From Actinomycetota bacterium (GTDB taxonomy: Bacteria; Actinomycetota; Acidimicrobiia; Acidimicrobiales; Palsa-688), in contig JAJPKN010000055.1 in the NCBI GenBank assembly GCA_021323695.1, positions 1 through 64,000 of the forward strand: a stretch of 64,000 nt of DNA. The letters are read 5' to 3'. This document shows, in pieces, positions 1-7,877 of the stretch. A program made the translations under genes and the position numbers. How positions within the stretch are numbered: the stretch's first letter is position 1; each line of letters starts with the position of its first letter. The notes beneath the pieces were generated by a model, which had not been told where the DNA came from, did no database searches, and saw nothing but the letters and a program-made list of their open reading frames with translations.

Positions 1-99
1 CAACGGCTTTGTCTTTGAACTCTGGGCTGAAGGACCGCCTCTGTGGTGCCATGGGACCTGTCTACTCCTCTCATCGGGGAGTGACAACGGAACCGGGGT

Positions 100-1164
100 A
101 TGTTCACATACCGGCCTCGACCTTTGCGGCGGGTGTCGATCCCCAAGCCGGGCAAGCCGGGCCAGTTCCGGGCTCTCGGCATTCCTTGCGTCCGGGACCG
201 GGTGGTCATGTCAGCAGCGAGGATCGTGCTCGAGCCGATCTTCGAAGCCGATTTCTGTCCGGTCAGCTTCGGGTTCCGCCCGAAGCGTTCCGCTCATCAG
301 GCTCTCGAAGTTGTCCGCAAGGCGGCTAACGAGCGCAGATGGTGGGTGCTCGATGCCGATATCAAGGCATGCTTTGACAACATCGACCATGGCGCTCTCA
401 TGGGCCAGGTCGAACGCCGGGTCTGTGACCGGGCGATGTTGAAGCTGCTGCGATCCTGGCTGAGAGCAGGCGTGGTGGAAGGAGGGGTGGTTGCCGGCAC
501 TGAGGCGGGCACCCCACAGGGGTCACCGATCTCGCCTCTGCTGGCCAACATCGCCCTGCACGTGCTCGACACGACCTGGGCGGCGGACGGCTGGCGTCTC
601 GGCACGCTGGTTCGTTACGCGGACGACTTCGTGATCCTCTGTCCCACCCAACAGCGGGCCGAAGCCGCCCGCCAACAGGTGGCCGAGATCCTGGCACCAC
701 TCGGGCTGCATCTGCATCCCGACAAGACCCGGATCGTTCATCTGGCCGATGGGGCAGGTGGGTTCGACTTCCTGGGGTTCCACAACCGGCTGCGGCGCAG
801 CCGACCGTGGTTGACCAAGCGCTGGTATCTCTACCAGTGGCCCTCGGCCTGGGCCATGACCTCGATCCGAGGCAAGGTCCGAGCCGTGACCACCAACAAC
901 TACGCAAGCCTGCCCCTCGAAGGGGTCGTCGATCGCCTCAACCCAATATTGCGAGGTTGGGGGGCGTACTTCCGGCGAGGGAACTCCTCCCGGCAGCTCG
1001 CCGCCGTCGATCACTACGTGAACCAGCGTCTCGCCATGCTGGCCAGCCACAAGCACGGACTCCGAGGCTGGAACTGGACCACCCGGTTCAACCACCAGTG
1101 GGCCAACAGCCTCGGCGTCTACCGCCTGGCCGGCAAGACCGCCTGGAAACCTGCGAATGCCTGA
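100..1164 (+). pseudogene. ltrA: Group II intron reverse transcriptase/maturase, 5'-truncated
   Basis: Multifunctional intron protein (reverse transcriptase plus maturase) that would splice and mobilise its host RNA. The 354 residues show RT blocks in order: the RALGIPCVRDRVV region near residue 24, DADIKACFDNID near 85, QGSPISPLLANI near 139, and the catalytic YADD at 173-176. A GIIM-like maturase segment with a WGAYFRRGNSS stretch follows. Family members normally carry about 70-100 more N-terminal residues; here the frame is closed by TGA at 82-84 and no RT-like sequence is seen upstream in any frame, so the gene looks 5'-truncated. It may begin outside the window with a rearrangement in between. 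Domain V of the intron lies just downstream, which ties the ORF to a group II intron and not a retron. A functional product is unlikely. Confidence 0.85.
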
Positions 1165-1181
1165 CGACGAACGGTGTCGGA

Positions 1182-1214
1182 GAGCCGTGTGCGGGAGAAC
1201 CGCACGCACGGTTC
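1182..1214 (+). ncRNA. Group II intron domain V
   Basis: The 33 bases fold as a canonical domain V. A lower stem GAGCCGU pairs with ACGGUUC and carries the AGC catalytic triad. There is a two-base GC bulge on the 3' side, then an upper stem GUGCGG/CCGCAC capped by a GAGAA loop. It begins 17 bases after the RT stop codon, the usual place. Domain VI and the exact 3' splice site in the following about 50 bases could not be fixed by eye. Confidence 0.85.
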
Positions 1215-1693
1215 GATAGGGGGCTGCTGGGGAGGCGTCACTCACGGCGAGACGGAACATACGCACCGGAACGGGAAACCTTCCGGACTGAGCCCGCCCG
1301 ACCTACCAGTGACCACCAAACCAGCGGCCTACCTCACTGCTCACACGACTTGCCAGGGCAGCGCTACGGAGCTTGCCCGACCTGCCGGCCCGGGGACACC
1401 CAGCCGCTCAACATCGACGCGCTCACCCCCTGGGGGGTGAGCGCAACGGGGGAGGCAGCCAAGGGGTCTGCTGCTGGTCGCCAAGCCTTCACCCGGAACC
1501 CGCCAGCACCCCAAGCTGCCAGACCCCAGATCCCCCGGTACACCTCCCTGTTTCGCTGGAAGGGTCGGCCCTTCGCTTGGTTAAGGTTTAGTTCCAGTCC
1601 CCGTGGAAGTCGTGAGGCTCCAGTTGTGCCTAGGGCGGGGTAGCTGCCACTGGTACGCGCGGCGGCTCTGCTAGGGCGTTCCGGAGCGGTGTT
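1215..1693. other. Gene-free stretch after the intron
   Basis: No convincing coding region is seen. Reading frames that stay open here lack recognisable domains and run through GC-rich DNA. The first about 50 bases presumably hold intron domain VI. The only clear structure is the perfect inverted repeat at 1419-1444. The end of the stretch lies downstream of the convergent-side chromate transporter stop. Confidence 0.5.
1419..1444. repeat. Perfect 12-bp inverted repeat, 2-base loop
   Basis: The arms GCGCTCACCCCC and GGGGGTGAGCGC flank a TG dinucleotide. No T-tract follows on either strand, so it is not a textbook intrinsic terminator. It could be a transcription-stopping hairpin next to the intron or an element end. 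Confidence 0.6.
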
Positions 1694-3061
1694 CTATGGC
1701 TGCCCGCCAGCGACCAGGTACACACCCCAGATCGCTAGCCCAGCAAGAAAAACAACCAGCGTCTTGAAGCGTAGCACTCGCACGGAAACGAACGCAGCTG
1801 CCGCCAGTCCAATGGCGGCGGGCACTGTCAGGAGTGGGCGCGCCAAGACCAAGGCCATGCTGCCCAGTAAGCCGGTGAAGCTGGCCAGCACCCCAGCGAT
1901 GGCACCGCGTACCCAGCTGAGGGCCCGTAGGTACGGGTATACCTCGCCCGCGATAATCGTCAGTGCTACGCTCGGGGCGAATACCGCCACTCCCGCAGTG
2001 ACGCCTCCCCACCAGCCGGCAGCTGCAAAGCCTACGAACGCGGCAGTGGTGAGAACTGGTCCCGGTGTGACTTGACCGAGAGCGATGCCGGCGTCGAACT
2101 GGCTCAAGGTAACCCAATGGTGAGCAACAGCGTCCTGTTGGAGGACGGGCAAGATCACGGTACCATTGCCGAAAGCAATGCTGCCGATCTTGGTCATGTC
2201 GGCAGTCACAGCAGCAAGCGTCCCTGGTGCAACAGCGGCCGTCGTAGCACCAGCCACGACGACCAAGCCAGGTAGCATTACCAGCGCTAGGCGCTGCCAC
2301 GACAGGGGCTGGCCGGCAGCACCCCGGACCGGCTCTTGGTGGTCGGCGCTCCGTAGCAGCAAGGCGCCGACCACAAAAGCACCCAGTACCGGCCACAGCA
2401 CATTGAAGCCAGCAATACCGAAAGCGAACGCCCCTAAGGCGATAACAGCAGGCAGCTTGGCGCGAGCACGCTCGGCGGCAAGCTCGACAGTCACACTGAC
2501 CAAGACGCCCACTACGAGCGCGTCCAGCCCGACCACGACGTCCCGCACCTCCGGCCGGGCACCGTAGGTGAAATAGGCCCATGAGCCTACCAGCACTAAT
2601 ATCAACGATGGGGCGATCAGCCCGGCTGTCGCAACAAGCGCCCCTCGGGCCCGCTGCAGCCGGTAACCAATGAAGGCCGCAAGGTCTACTCCGACTGCTC
2701 CGGGGTAGAGCTGCACCACACCCATGGCCTCGTCTACTTCCTGCTGGGACAACCAGCCGCGCTCCACCGATGCTGAGCGCAGCGTTTGCAACATCGCCGT
2801 CCCAAAGGCGCTCACCCCGAACAGCAGGAAGGTCCTAAACAGCTTTGGCGCGGCTGCACCCGGTACATCGGCTGCGGCCCTCGGGCGGTTGGCACCGGCG
2901 TCCGGCGGAGCGGTGCGATGCTGCCGGGCGGGCACCACGGATGGCTTGTCGTGCGGGCCCAAGCTCTCAGTATGTGCAAGGCTCGCGTCGCGCTTGCCAC
3001 CCATGCTGCCTTGGCCAAAGAACCTAGCCCAGCTTCGCTCCACCGGGCCAGGTCCAGTCAT
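1694..3061 (-). CDS. chrA: Chromate transporter, ChrA (CHR) family
   Basis: Predicted inner-membrane transporter of the long-chain CHR family, which exports chromate in characterised members. The 455-residue protein has two homologous halves. The first begins near residue 75 (LFRTFLLFGVSAFG) with a LYPGAVGVDLAAFIGYRL segment. The second begins near 285 (TKIGSIAFGNGTVILPVL) with the counterpart GQVTPGPVLTTAAFVGF. About ten hydrophobic spans are visible. The first about 70 residues are a charged, Pro/Ala-rich extension. I chose ATG at 3061 over an upstream in-frame GTG at 3070 because a TATAGT -10 box (3074-3069) ends 7 bases before that ATG, suggesting a leaderless message. It has its own promoter and is probably separate from the lut genes upstream. 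Substrate specificity is inferred from family only. Confidence 0.85.
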   Translation of the reverse strand: MTGPGPVERSWARFFGQGSMGGKRDASLAHTESLGPHDKPSVVPARQHRTAPPDAGANRPRAAADVPGAAAPKLFRTFLLFGVSAFGTAMLQTLRSASVERGWLSQQEVDEAMGVVQLYPGAVGVDLAAFIGYRLQRARGALVATAGLIAPSLILVLVGSWAYFTYGARPEVRDVVVGLDALVVGVLVSVTVELAAERARAKLPAVIALGAFAFGIAGFNVLWPVLGAFVVGALLLRSADHQEPVRGAAGQPLSWQRLALVMLPGLVVVAGATTAAVAPGTLAAVTADMTKIGSIAFGNGTVILPVLQQDAVAHHWVTLSQFDAGIALGQVTPGPVLTTAAFVGFAAAGWWGGVTAGVAVFAPSVALTIIAGEVYPYLRALSWVRGAIAGVLASFTGLLGSMALVLARPLLTVPAAIGLAAAAFVSVRVLRFKTLVVFLAGLAIWGVYLVAGGQP

Positions 3062-3068
3062 GCCGCTC

Positions 3069-3074
3069 ACTATA
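3069..3074 (-). promoter_or_regulatory. -10 box of chrA, leaderless type
   Basis: TATAGT read on the minus strand, with 7 bases between it and the ATG at 3061. No Shine-Dalgarno sequence precedes that ATG, which fits a transcript starting at the start codon. Confidence 0.5.
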
Positions 3075-3145
3075 AAGCTGCGGACCGGGCAGGCAAGCCG
3101 CCGAGGTCGGTGTCGGCAGAGACGACGAGGCAGGTCAGTCCCTGC

Positions 3146-5410
3146 CTAGCCAGTGACGACCACCACGTCCAAGCGGCGCGGCCCGTGCACGCCCTCCACC
3201 CGGTTGAGCTCGATGTCGCTGGTGGCCGACGGCCCCGAGATCCAGGTCTGGGGGGCGCGCGCATCGAGCCGGGCGAACGCGTCGGGCACCCGGGCTACCA
3301 GCTGGCTGGCCCGGACAACGGCCACCAAGTGGTCAGGCAGGAGCGACAGGGCCCGCCGGCCCTGTGCCGGCCCGCCGTCGAGCACTATGGTGCCTGTCTC
3401 GGCTATGGCGAGCGCACAGCCGGTCACCGTGGCATCGAGCTCTTCCATTTCCGACGGGCTCAGCTCGGCTGTGTCCCGGCGCCACTCCAGGTCCTCGCCG
3501 GCTGGCAGCCAGGCGTCGGGCAGGTCGCCTGGCACCACGGCCCGTCGGCTGCCGTGGCCCACCAGAGCCGCCCGTACCGCGGCCCCCACTTCGGCTTCGC
3601 CCTCGCCCGCCCTTACCACTTGGGCCCCGGCCCCGTAGTCGGCCAGCCGGCTGAGGAACAGCTCCACGCTGCCCGTTGGCCCGTCGGTGCCGGCCTGCCG
3701 GTAGCTGCGGTCCACGGGCACCAGGGGGGAAGGCTCGGCCCGGAGCGCGCCGCGGACGGCGGCCAGGACGCCTTCACGGCCGGCTCGGGGGGCGCCGGTG
3801 GGCCATGGCTCGTTGCCTGGGCCCGGCGCGCCACCGGATCCTCGCGCCCGGATAGCCCCCAAGAGGTGGGCCCAGCCGAGCCCAGGCACCCTCAGCCCCT
3901 CCCCGCCGGCCGTTCGGCCCCGGCCGACGCGGCCGGCGCCGGAGCCAGGGCCGGTCGCCTCGCCCCCACCCAGGTGCCGGGCTTGCCACCAGTCCCGAAA
4001 GCTTTGGGCGGCGGGCACTGGCGCGTCGCGGGCCGCCGTCCACCGGCTCAGGGGGGCGGGGAGCAGGCTGATCTTTCCCTTCGGGAAAACCACAGAGGCC
4101 AGGCGGCCAGCCCAACGCTCGGCCCGCCCGAGCCGCTGCGGCGACGCCAGCACGAAGCCGGCCGCGGCCATGGCAACCCCTTCCAGCGTGGCCCCCTGTT
4201 GCCTGGCCCTGTCCACCGCACGCGCCCGCAGGTGCACCAAGAGCCTCGGTATGTCGATGCGCACCGGGCAAACCTCGGCGCAGGCGCCGCACAGGGTGGA
4301 GGCGAAGGGCAAAGCGGCTGCCACCGGGTCGCTGGCCACTTGGTGGAGCTGCGGCACCAAGACGGCCCCGATGGGGCCTGGGTACACCGACCCGTAGGCG
4401 TGGCCCCCTACCCGCTCGTAGACGGGGCAGACATTGAGGCAGGCCGCGCAGCGGATGCAACGCAGGGCCTGGCGGCCGACCCGGTCGGCCAGGGCACGGC
4501 TGCGGCCGTTGTCCAAGAGGACCAGGTGGGCCTCCCGAGGCCCGTCCCCCGGGGTCACGCCGGTCCAGGTGGACGTGTAGGGGCTTAGCCGTTCGCCGGT
4601 GGCTGAGCGGGCCAGCAACTGCAGGAACACTTCCAGGTCGGAAAAGCGAGGCAGGACCTTGTCGATCCCCACCACCGAGATGAGCACTTCGGGCAAGGTG
4701 AGGCACATCCGGCCGTTACCCTCCGACTCGACCACCACGAGGGTGCCGGTCTCGGCGATGGCGAAGTTGGCGCCCGACACCGCCACCCGGGCTCGCAAGA
4801 ACCGGTCGCGTAAGTGGGCACGGGCGGCCGCAGCCAGTTCGGCCGGCTCGTCCCTCAGGCCCGGGGGCGCCGGGTGGCCCCGCTGGCCCATCTGGCGGAG
4901 GAAGATCTCCCTCACCTCGCTGCGGTTGCGGTGGATGGCAGGCACGACGATGTGGCTGGGCAGGTCCTCTCCCAGCTGGACGATCAGCTCGGCCAGGTCG
5001 GTCTCCGCCACGTCTATGCCGGCGTCGGCCAACGCCTGGTTGAGGCCGGTCTCGGCCGTGGTCATGGACTTGACCTTCACTACTTCGCCTGCCCCCGCCC
5101 GCTGCACGAGGCGGAGGACGGTCCGGTTGGCCTCGTCGGCGTCGGTGGCGAAATGGACGTGGCCCCCGGCGGCGGTGAAGTTCGCCTCCAGTTCCACCAG
5201 GAGCTGGTCCAACCGGCCCAGGGCCTCGTCTTTGATCCCCGCCGCAGCCGTGCGCAGCTGCTCGAAGTCCGGCAGTTCGGAGACCACCCGGTCACGCTTG
5301 GCCCGGATGGTGGACGTCGCCGTGCGCAGGTTGGCCCGCAGTTGGCTATCGGCGACAAAGCGGGGGGCAGCTTTGGGGAACGGCGGGGAGCCGGCGAAGT
5401 CGTTGCTCAT
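3146..5410 (-). CDS. lutB: L-lactate utilisation LutB-LutC fusion protein
   Basis: Iron-sulfur lactate oxidation protein combining two subunits usually encoded separately. Residues 1 to about 480 match LutB (LUD domain, then two ferredoxin-like clusters: CIRCAACLNVCP near 318-329 and CGACAEVCP near 373-383). After a Gly/Pro-rich linker, residues from about 544 to 754 match LutC (a second LUD domain with ALAIAETGTIVLDGG, mirrored by NFAIAETGTLVVVES in the LutB half). With LutA next door it would oxidise L-lactate to pyruvate. It is the last gene of the rhamnose operon, where L-lactate is the expected product of L-lactaldehyde oxidation. The ATG at 5410 is the innermost of three ATGs carried on a 14-bp triplicated repeat. 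The fusion is seen directly; activity is inferred from the family. Confidence 0.9.
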   Translation of the reverse strand: MSNDFAGSPPFPKAAPRFVADSQLRANLRTATSTIRAKRDRVVSELPDFEQLRTAAAGIKDEALGRLDQLLVELEANFTAAGGHVHFATDADEANRTVLRLVQRAGAGEVVKVKSMTTAETGLNQALADAGIDVAETDLAELIVQLGEDLPSHIVVPAIHRNRSEVREIFLRQMGQRGHPAPPGLRDEPAELAAAARAHLRDRFLRARVAVSGANFAIAETGTLVVVESEGNGRMCLTLPEVLISVVGIDKVLPRFSDLEVFLQLLARSATGERLSPYTSTWTGVTPGDGPREAHLVLLDNGRSRALADRVGRQALRCIRCAACLNVCPVYERVGGHAYGSVYPGPIGAVLVPQLHQVASDPVAAALPFASTLCGACAEVCPVRIDIPRLLVHLRARAVDRARQQGATLEGVAMAAAGFVLASPQRLGRAERWAGRLASVVFPKGKISLLPAPLSRWTAARDAPVPAAQSFRDWWQARHLGGGEATGPGSGAGRVGRGRTAGGEGLRVPGLGWAHLLGAIRARGSGGAPGPGNEPWPTGAPRAGREGVLAAVRGALRAEPSPLVPVDRSYRQAGTDGPTGSVELFLSRLADYGAGAQVVRAGEGEAEVGAAVRAALVGHGSRRAVVPGDLPDAWLPAGEDLEWRRDTAELSPSEMEELDATVTGCALAIAETGTIVLDGGPAQGRRALSLLPDHLVAVVRASQLVARVPDAFARLDARAPQTWISGPSATSDIELNRVEGVHGPRRLDVVVVTG

Positions 5411-5445
5411 CGGTTGGTGCTCATCGGTTGGTGCTCATCGGTCGG
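5404..5445. repeat. Three tandem 14-bp repeats between lutA and lutBC
   Basis: The unit TGCTCATCGGTTGG is present three times, the third with one change. On the minus strand each unit supplies an ATG (5410, 5424, 5438) in a different frame. The repeat fills almost the whole 38-base gap between the lutA stop and the lutBC start. Confidence 0.8.
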
Positions 5446-5448
5446 TGC

Positions 5449-6219
5449 TCAAGGGCTGTTCCTTGGGGACAGGCCCTTCCCCGGGGGGCCAGGATCTCGG
5501 GCCGCCAGGATCTCGGCCAGGTGCACGGTGCGCAGGCCGTAGCCCAGGCGCGAGGCCCCCCCGCCGATGTGGGCCAAGCAGGAATTGTCCAGCGCGCAGA
5601 GCACCTCGGCCCCGCTCTGGCGGGCGGCCGCCAGTTTGTCGGCCAGCATGGCCAGGGAAGTCGCGGCGTTCTTGACTGCGAACGTCCCGCCGAAGCCACA
5701 GCACGTCGTGGCCTCGGGCAGGTCCACGAGCTGCAGCCCCCGCACGTTGCGCAGCAGGGCCAGAGGCTGGTCGCGCAGCCCCAGCGCCCGTAGCGAGTGG
5801 CAGGTCGGGTGGTAGGCGACCCGGTGAGGGAAGGACGCCCCCACGTCGGTCACCCCGAGCACGTCGACCAGGAACTGGCTCAGCTCGTAGACACGGGGAG
5901 CCAGGCTGGCCACCTCCTCTGCCAGAGCCTGGTCGTTGGACGCCTCAGCCAGCTGTGCGTAGTTGTGGGCCACCGTCCCTGCGCAGGAGGCGGACGGGCA
6001 GACCACCGCCTCGTAGGGGGAAAAGACCCGCACGAAGTGCTGCGCCAACGACCGGGCCTCGGCCTGGTAACCGGTGTTCAGGTGCATCTGGCCACAACAA
6101 GTCTGTTCCGCAGGGAACACCACTTGGTGGCCCAGGGCTTCCAGGACCGAGACCGTGGCCTGCCCGGTTGCCGGGTAGACGGCATCGTTCACGCAGGTGA
6201 CGAACAATGCGACCCGCAT
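5449..6219 (-). CDS. lutA: L-lactate utilisation protein LutA (CCG-domain Fe-S protein)
   Basis: Cysteine-rich subunit of the LutABC lactate oxidation complex, related to GlpC/HdrD-type CCG-domain proteins. The 256 residues carry two CCG modules: EQTCCGQMHLNTGY near residue 39 and ATTCCGFGGTFAVK near 180, with matching single-cysteine segments CPSASCAGT and ALDNSCLAHIGG, in the usual order. It starts 5 bases after the rhaB stop and so belongs to the rhamnose operon. In this setting it would help convert lactate from rhamnose breakdown to pyruvate. The last about 15 residues are Gly/Pro-rich and probably unstructured. Confidence 0.92.
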   Translation of the reverse strand: MRVALFVTCVNDAVYPATGQATVSVLEALGHQVVFPAEQTCCGQMHLNTGYQAEARSLAQHFVRVFSPYEAVVCPSASCAGTVAHNYAQLAEASNDQALAEEVASLAPRVYELSQFLVDVLGVTDVGASFPHRVAYHPTCHSLRALGLRDQPLALLRNVRGLQLVDLPEATTCCGFGGTFAVKNAATSLAMLADKLAAARQSGAEVLCALDNSCLAHIGGGASRLGYGLRTVHLAEILAARDPGPPGKGLSPRNSP

Positions 6220-6224
6220 GGGCC

Positions 6225-7754
6225 TCAGCGTCCCAGGCCGGCGTTGGCCGCCGCCGGCTGCCGCTGGCGCGCTTCGACCAGCTGTTCGTAGCGCTGCCGA
6301 GCAGAGCGGGCCCGGGCCGACGCGGCTGGGTCGGGCCGGAAGCGCTTGGTAGGGAAGGACCGGGCGACCAACGCCCGCATCTCCTCCGGCCCGCCCACCT
6401 GGCCGGTGGCGTACAGCTGCACGAGCAGGTTGCCGATGGCTGACGCTTCCACCGGGCCGGCCACCACCTCCAGCCCGCTGGCAGCCGCGACCAGTTCCAG
6501 CAGGAGGTCGTTGGCTGCCCCCCCTCCCACCACGTGCACCGCGCTCACCGAGCGGCCGGCGCAGCGCTGCGCGTCGTCCAGGGCGGCGGCTACGGCCAGG
6601 GCCATGCTGTCCAGGATGGCCCGGGCCAGCTCGGGCTCGCTCTCAGGCACCCTTTGGCCGCTGCCGGCGCATGCGGCCCGGACGCGTTCGGGCATGTTGC
6701 CGGGCCGGCCGAACTGGGGGTCGTCCACGTCCACCACGGTGGTGAACGCCGGGCAGCGAGCCGCCTGGGCCACCAGCTCGGCGGTGGTGACGGGCCGGCC
6801 CTCCCGGGCCCAGGTGCGCTCGCATTCCTGCAGCATCCAGTGGCCCATGACGTTGCGGAGGAAGCGGACCGAGCCGAACGCGCCCCGTTCGTTCGAGAAC
6901 CCCGCCAGGCGGGCTTGCTCGTCTATGACGGGGCGCTCCAGCTCCAGCCCGACCAGTGACCAGGTGCCGCTGGAGACGTAGGCAAAGTCATTTGTGGCTG
7001 CGGGCACGGCCAGCACCGCCGACGCGGTGTCGTGCGAGGCCACGGCTATCACCGAGGTGGGGGAGCGGAGCTGGGCGCTGGCCGCGACTTCGGCCAGGAC
7101 GGGCCCGTAGATCTGGCCTGGGCCTATGGGGGGGGCGAAGAAGTCGCTGCGCAGCTCGAGCCGGTCAAGGACCGCTTGGGCCAGTTCCCCGGTGCGGATG
7201 TCCACGAGCTGGGTGGTCGAGGCAATGGTCCGCTCGAACCGTCGCTCCCCGGTGAGGAAGTAGGCCATCAGGTCGGGGACCATCAAGAGGGTGGCCGCCG
7301 CGTTGTAAGCGGCGCTGCCCTTCTCCGCCAGGAGCTGGAACACCGTGTTTATCTCCATCTCGTGGGTGCCGGTCGCCTGGAAGAAATATCCTGCACCGGC
7401 CTGGCCCTCTGCTTGGCTGAGCCAGCCACTGGTCCGCTCGTCCCGGTAGTGGAAAGGCAAACCGAGCAGGCGGCCGTGCCCGTCGAGCAGGCCGTAGTCC
7501 ACGCCCCAGCTGTCGGTGCCGACCGTCAGGGGCTCGCCCCCCTCTCGCCAGGCGAGTTGGGCCAGCTGGTCCAGCATGAACTGGTGGATCCCGGGCAGGT
7601 CCCAGTGCAGGCCGCTGGGCAGCCGGACAGGCGTGTTGGGCTGGCGTGCCACCAGCGAAGCCACCAAGCGCCCGTCCTCCATGCGGCCGGAGAACAACCG
7701 GGCACTCGACGCCCCCAGGTCGATGGCCGCGTGAAGGCGAGGGGTCACCGCCAT
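6225..7754 (-). CDS. rhaB: L-rhamnulokinase
   Basis: FGGY-family kinase that phosphorylates L-rhamnulose to L-rhamnulose 1-phosphate. The 509 residues show the N-terminal actin-like fold start AAIDLGASSARLFSG, the sugar-binding motif GTDSWGVDYGLL near residue 80, ASHDTASAVLAVP near 250 and YVSSGTWSLVG just after it, and a C-terminal nucleotide-binding HVVGGGAANDLLLE near 405. Length and motif order are those of RhaB and not of xylulokinase or glycerol kinase. It lies between the aldolase gene and lutA in one leftward operon, separated from rhaD by 118 bases holding short tandem repeats. ATG start at 7754. Confidence 0.95.
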   Translation of the reverse strand: MAVTPRLHAAIDLGASSARLFSGRMEDGRLVASLVARQPNTPVRLPSGLHWDLPGIHQFMLDQLAQLAWREGGEPLTVGTDSWGVDYGLLDGHGRLLGLPFHYRDERTSGWLSQAEGQAGAGYFFQATGTHEMEINTVFQLLAEKGSAAYNAAATLLMVPDLMAYFLTGERRFERTIASTTQLVDIRTGELAQAVLDRLELRSDFFAPPIGPGQIYGPVLAEVAASAQLRSPTSVIAVASHDTASAVLAVPAATNDFAYVSSGTWSLVGLELERPVIDEQARLAGFSNERGAFGSVRFLRNVMGHWMLQECERTWAREGRPVTTAELVAQAARCPAFTTVVDVDDPQFGRPGNMPERVRAACAGSGQRVPESEPELARAILDSMALAVAAALDDAQRCAGRSVSAVHVVGGGAANDLLLELVAAASGLEVVAGPVEASAIGNLLVQLYATGQVGGPEEMRALVARSFPTKRFRPDPAASARARSARQRYEQLVEARQRQPAAANAGLGR

Positions 7755-7790
7755 GGCCTCCAGCTCGCCCGGCTAGGGGCTGTGCCCGCC

Positions 7791-7877
7791 GGGGCGAGGG
7801 CCGTGCCGACCGGGGCGAGGGCCGTGCCGGCCACCGGAGGGGGCACTCTGCTCATCGGAGGGGGCACCCTGCTCACC
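7791..7877. repeat. Two pairs of 21-bp tandem repeats between rhaD and rhaB
   Basis: A GGGGCGAGGGCCGTGCCG-type 21-mer occurs at 7791-7811 and 7812-7832 with one difference. A different 21-mer beginning GGAGGGGGCA occurs at 7836-7856 and 7857-7877 with two differences. The second pair runs over the rhaD stop codon. Confidence 0.8.
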
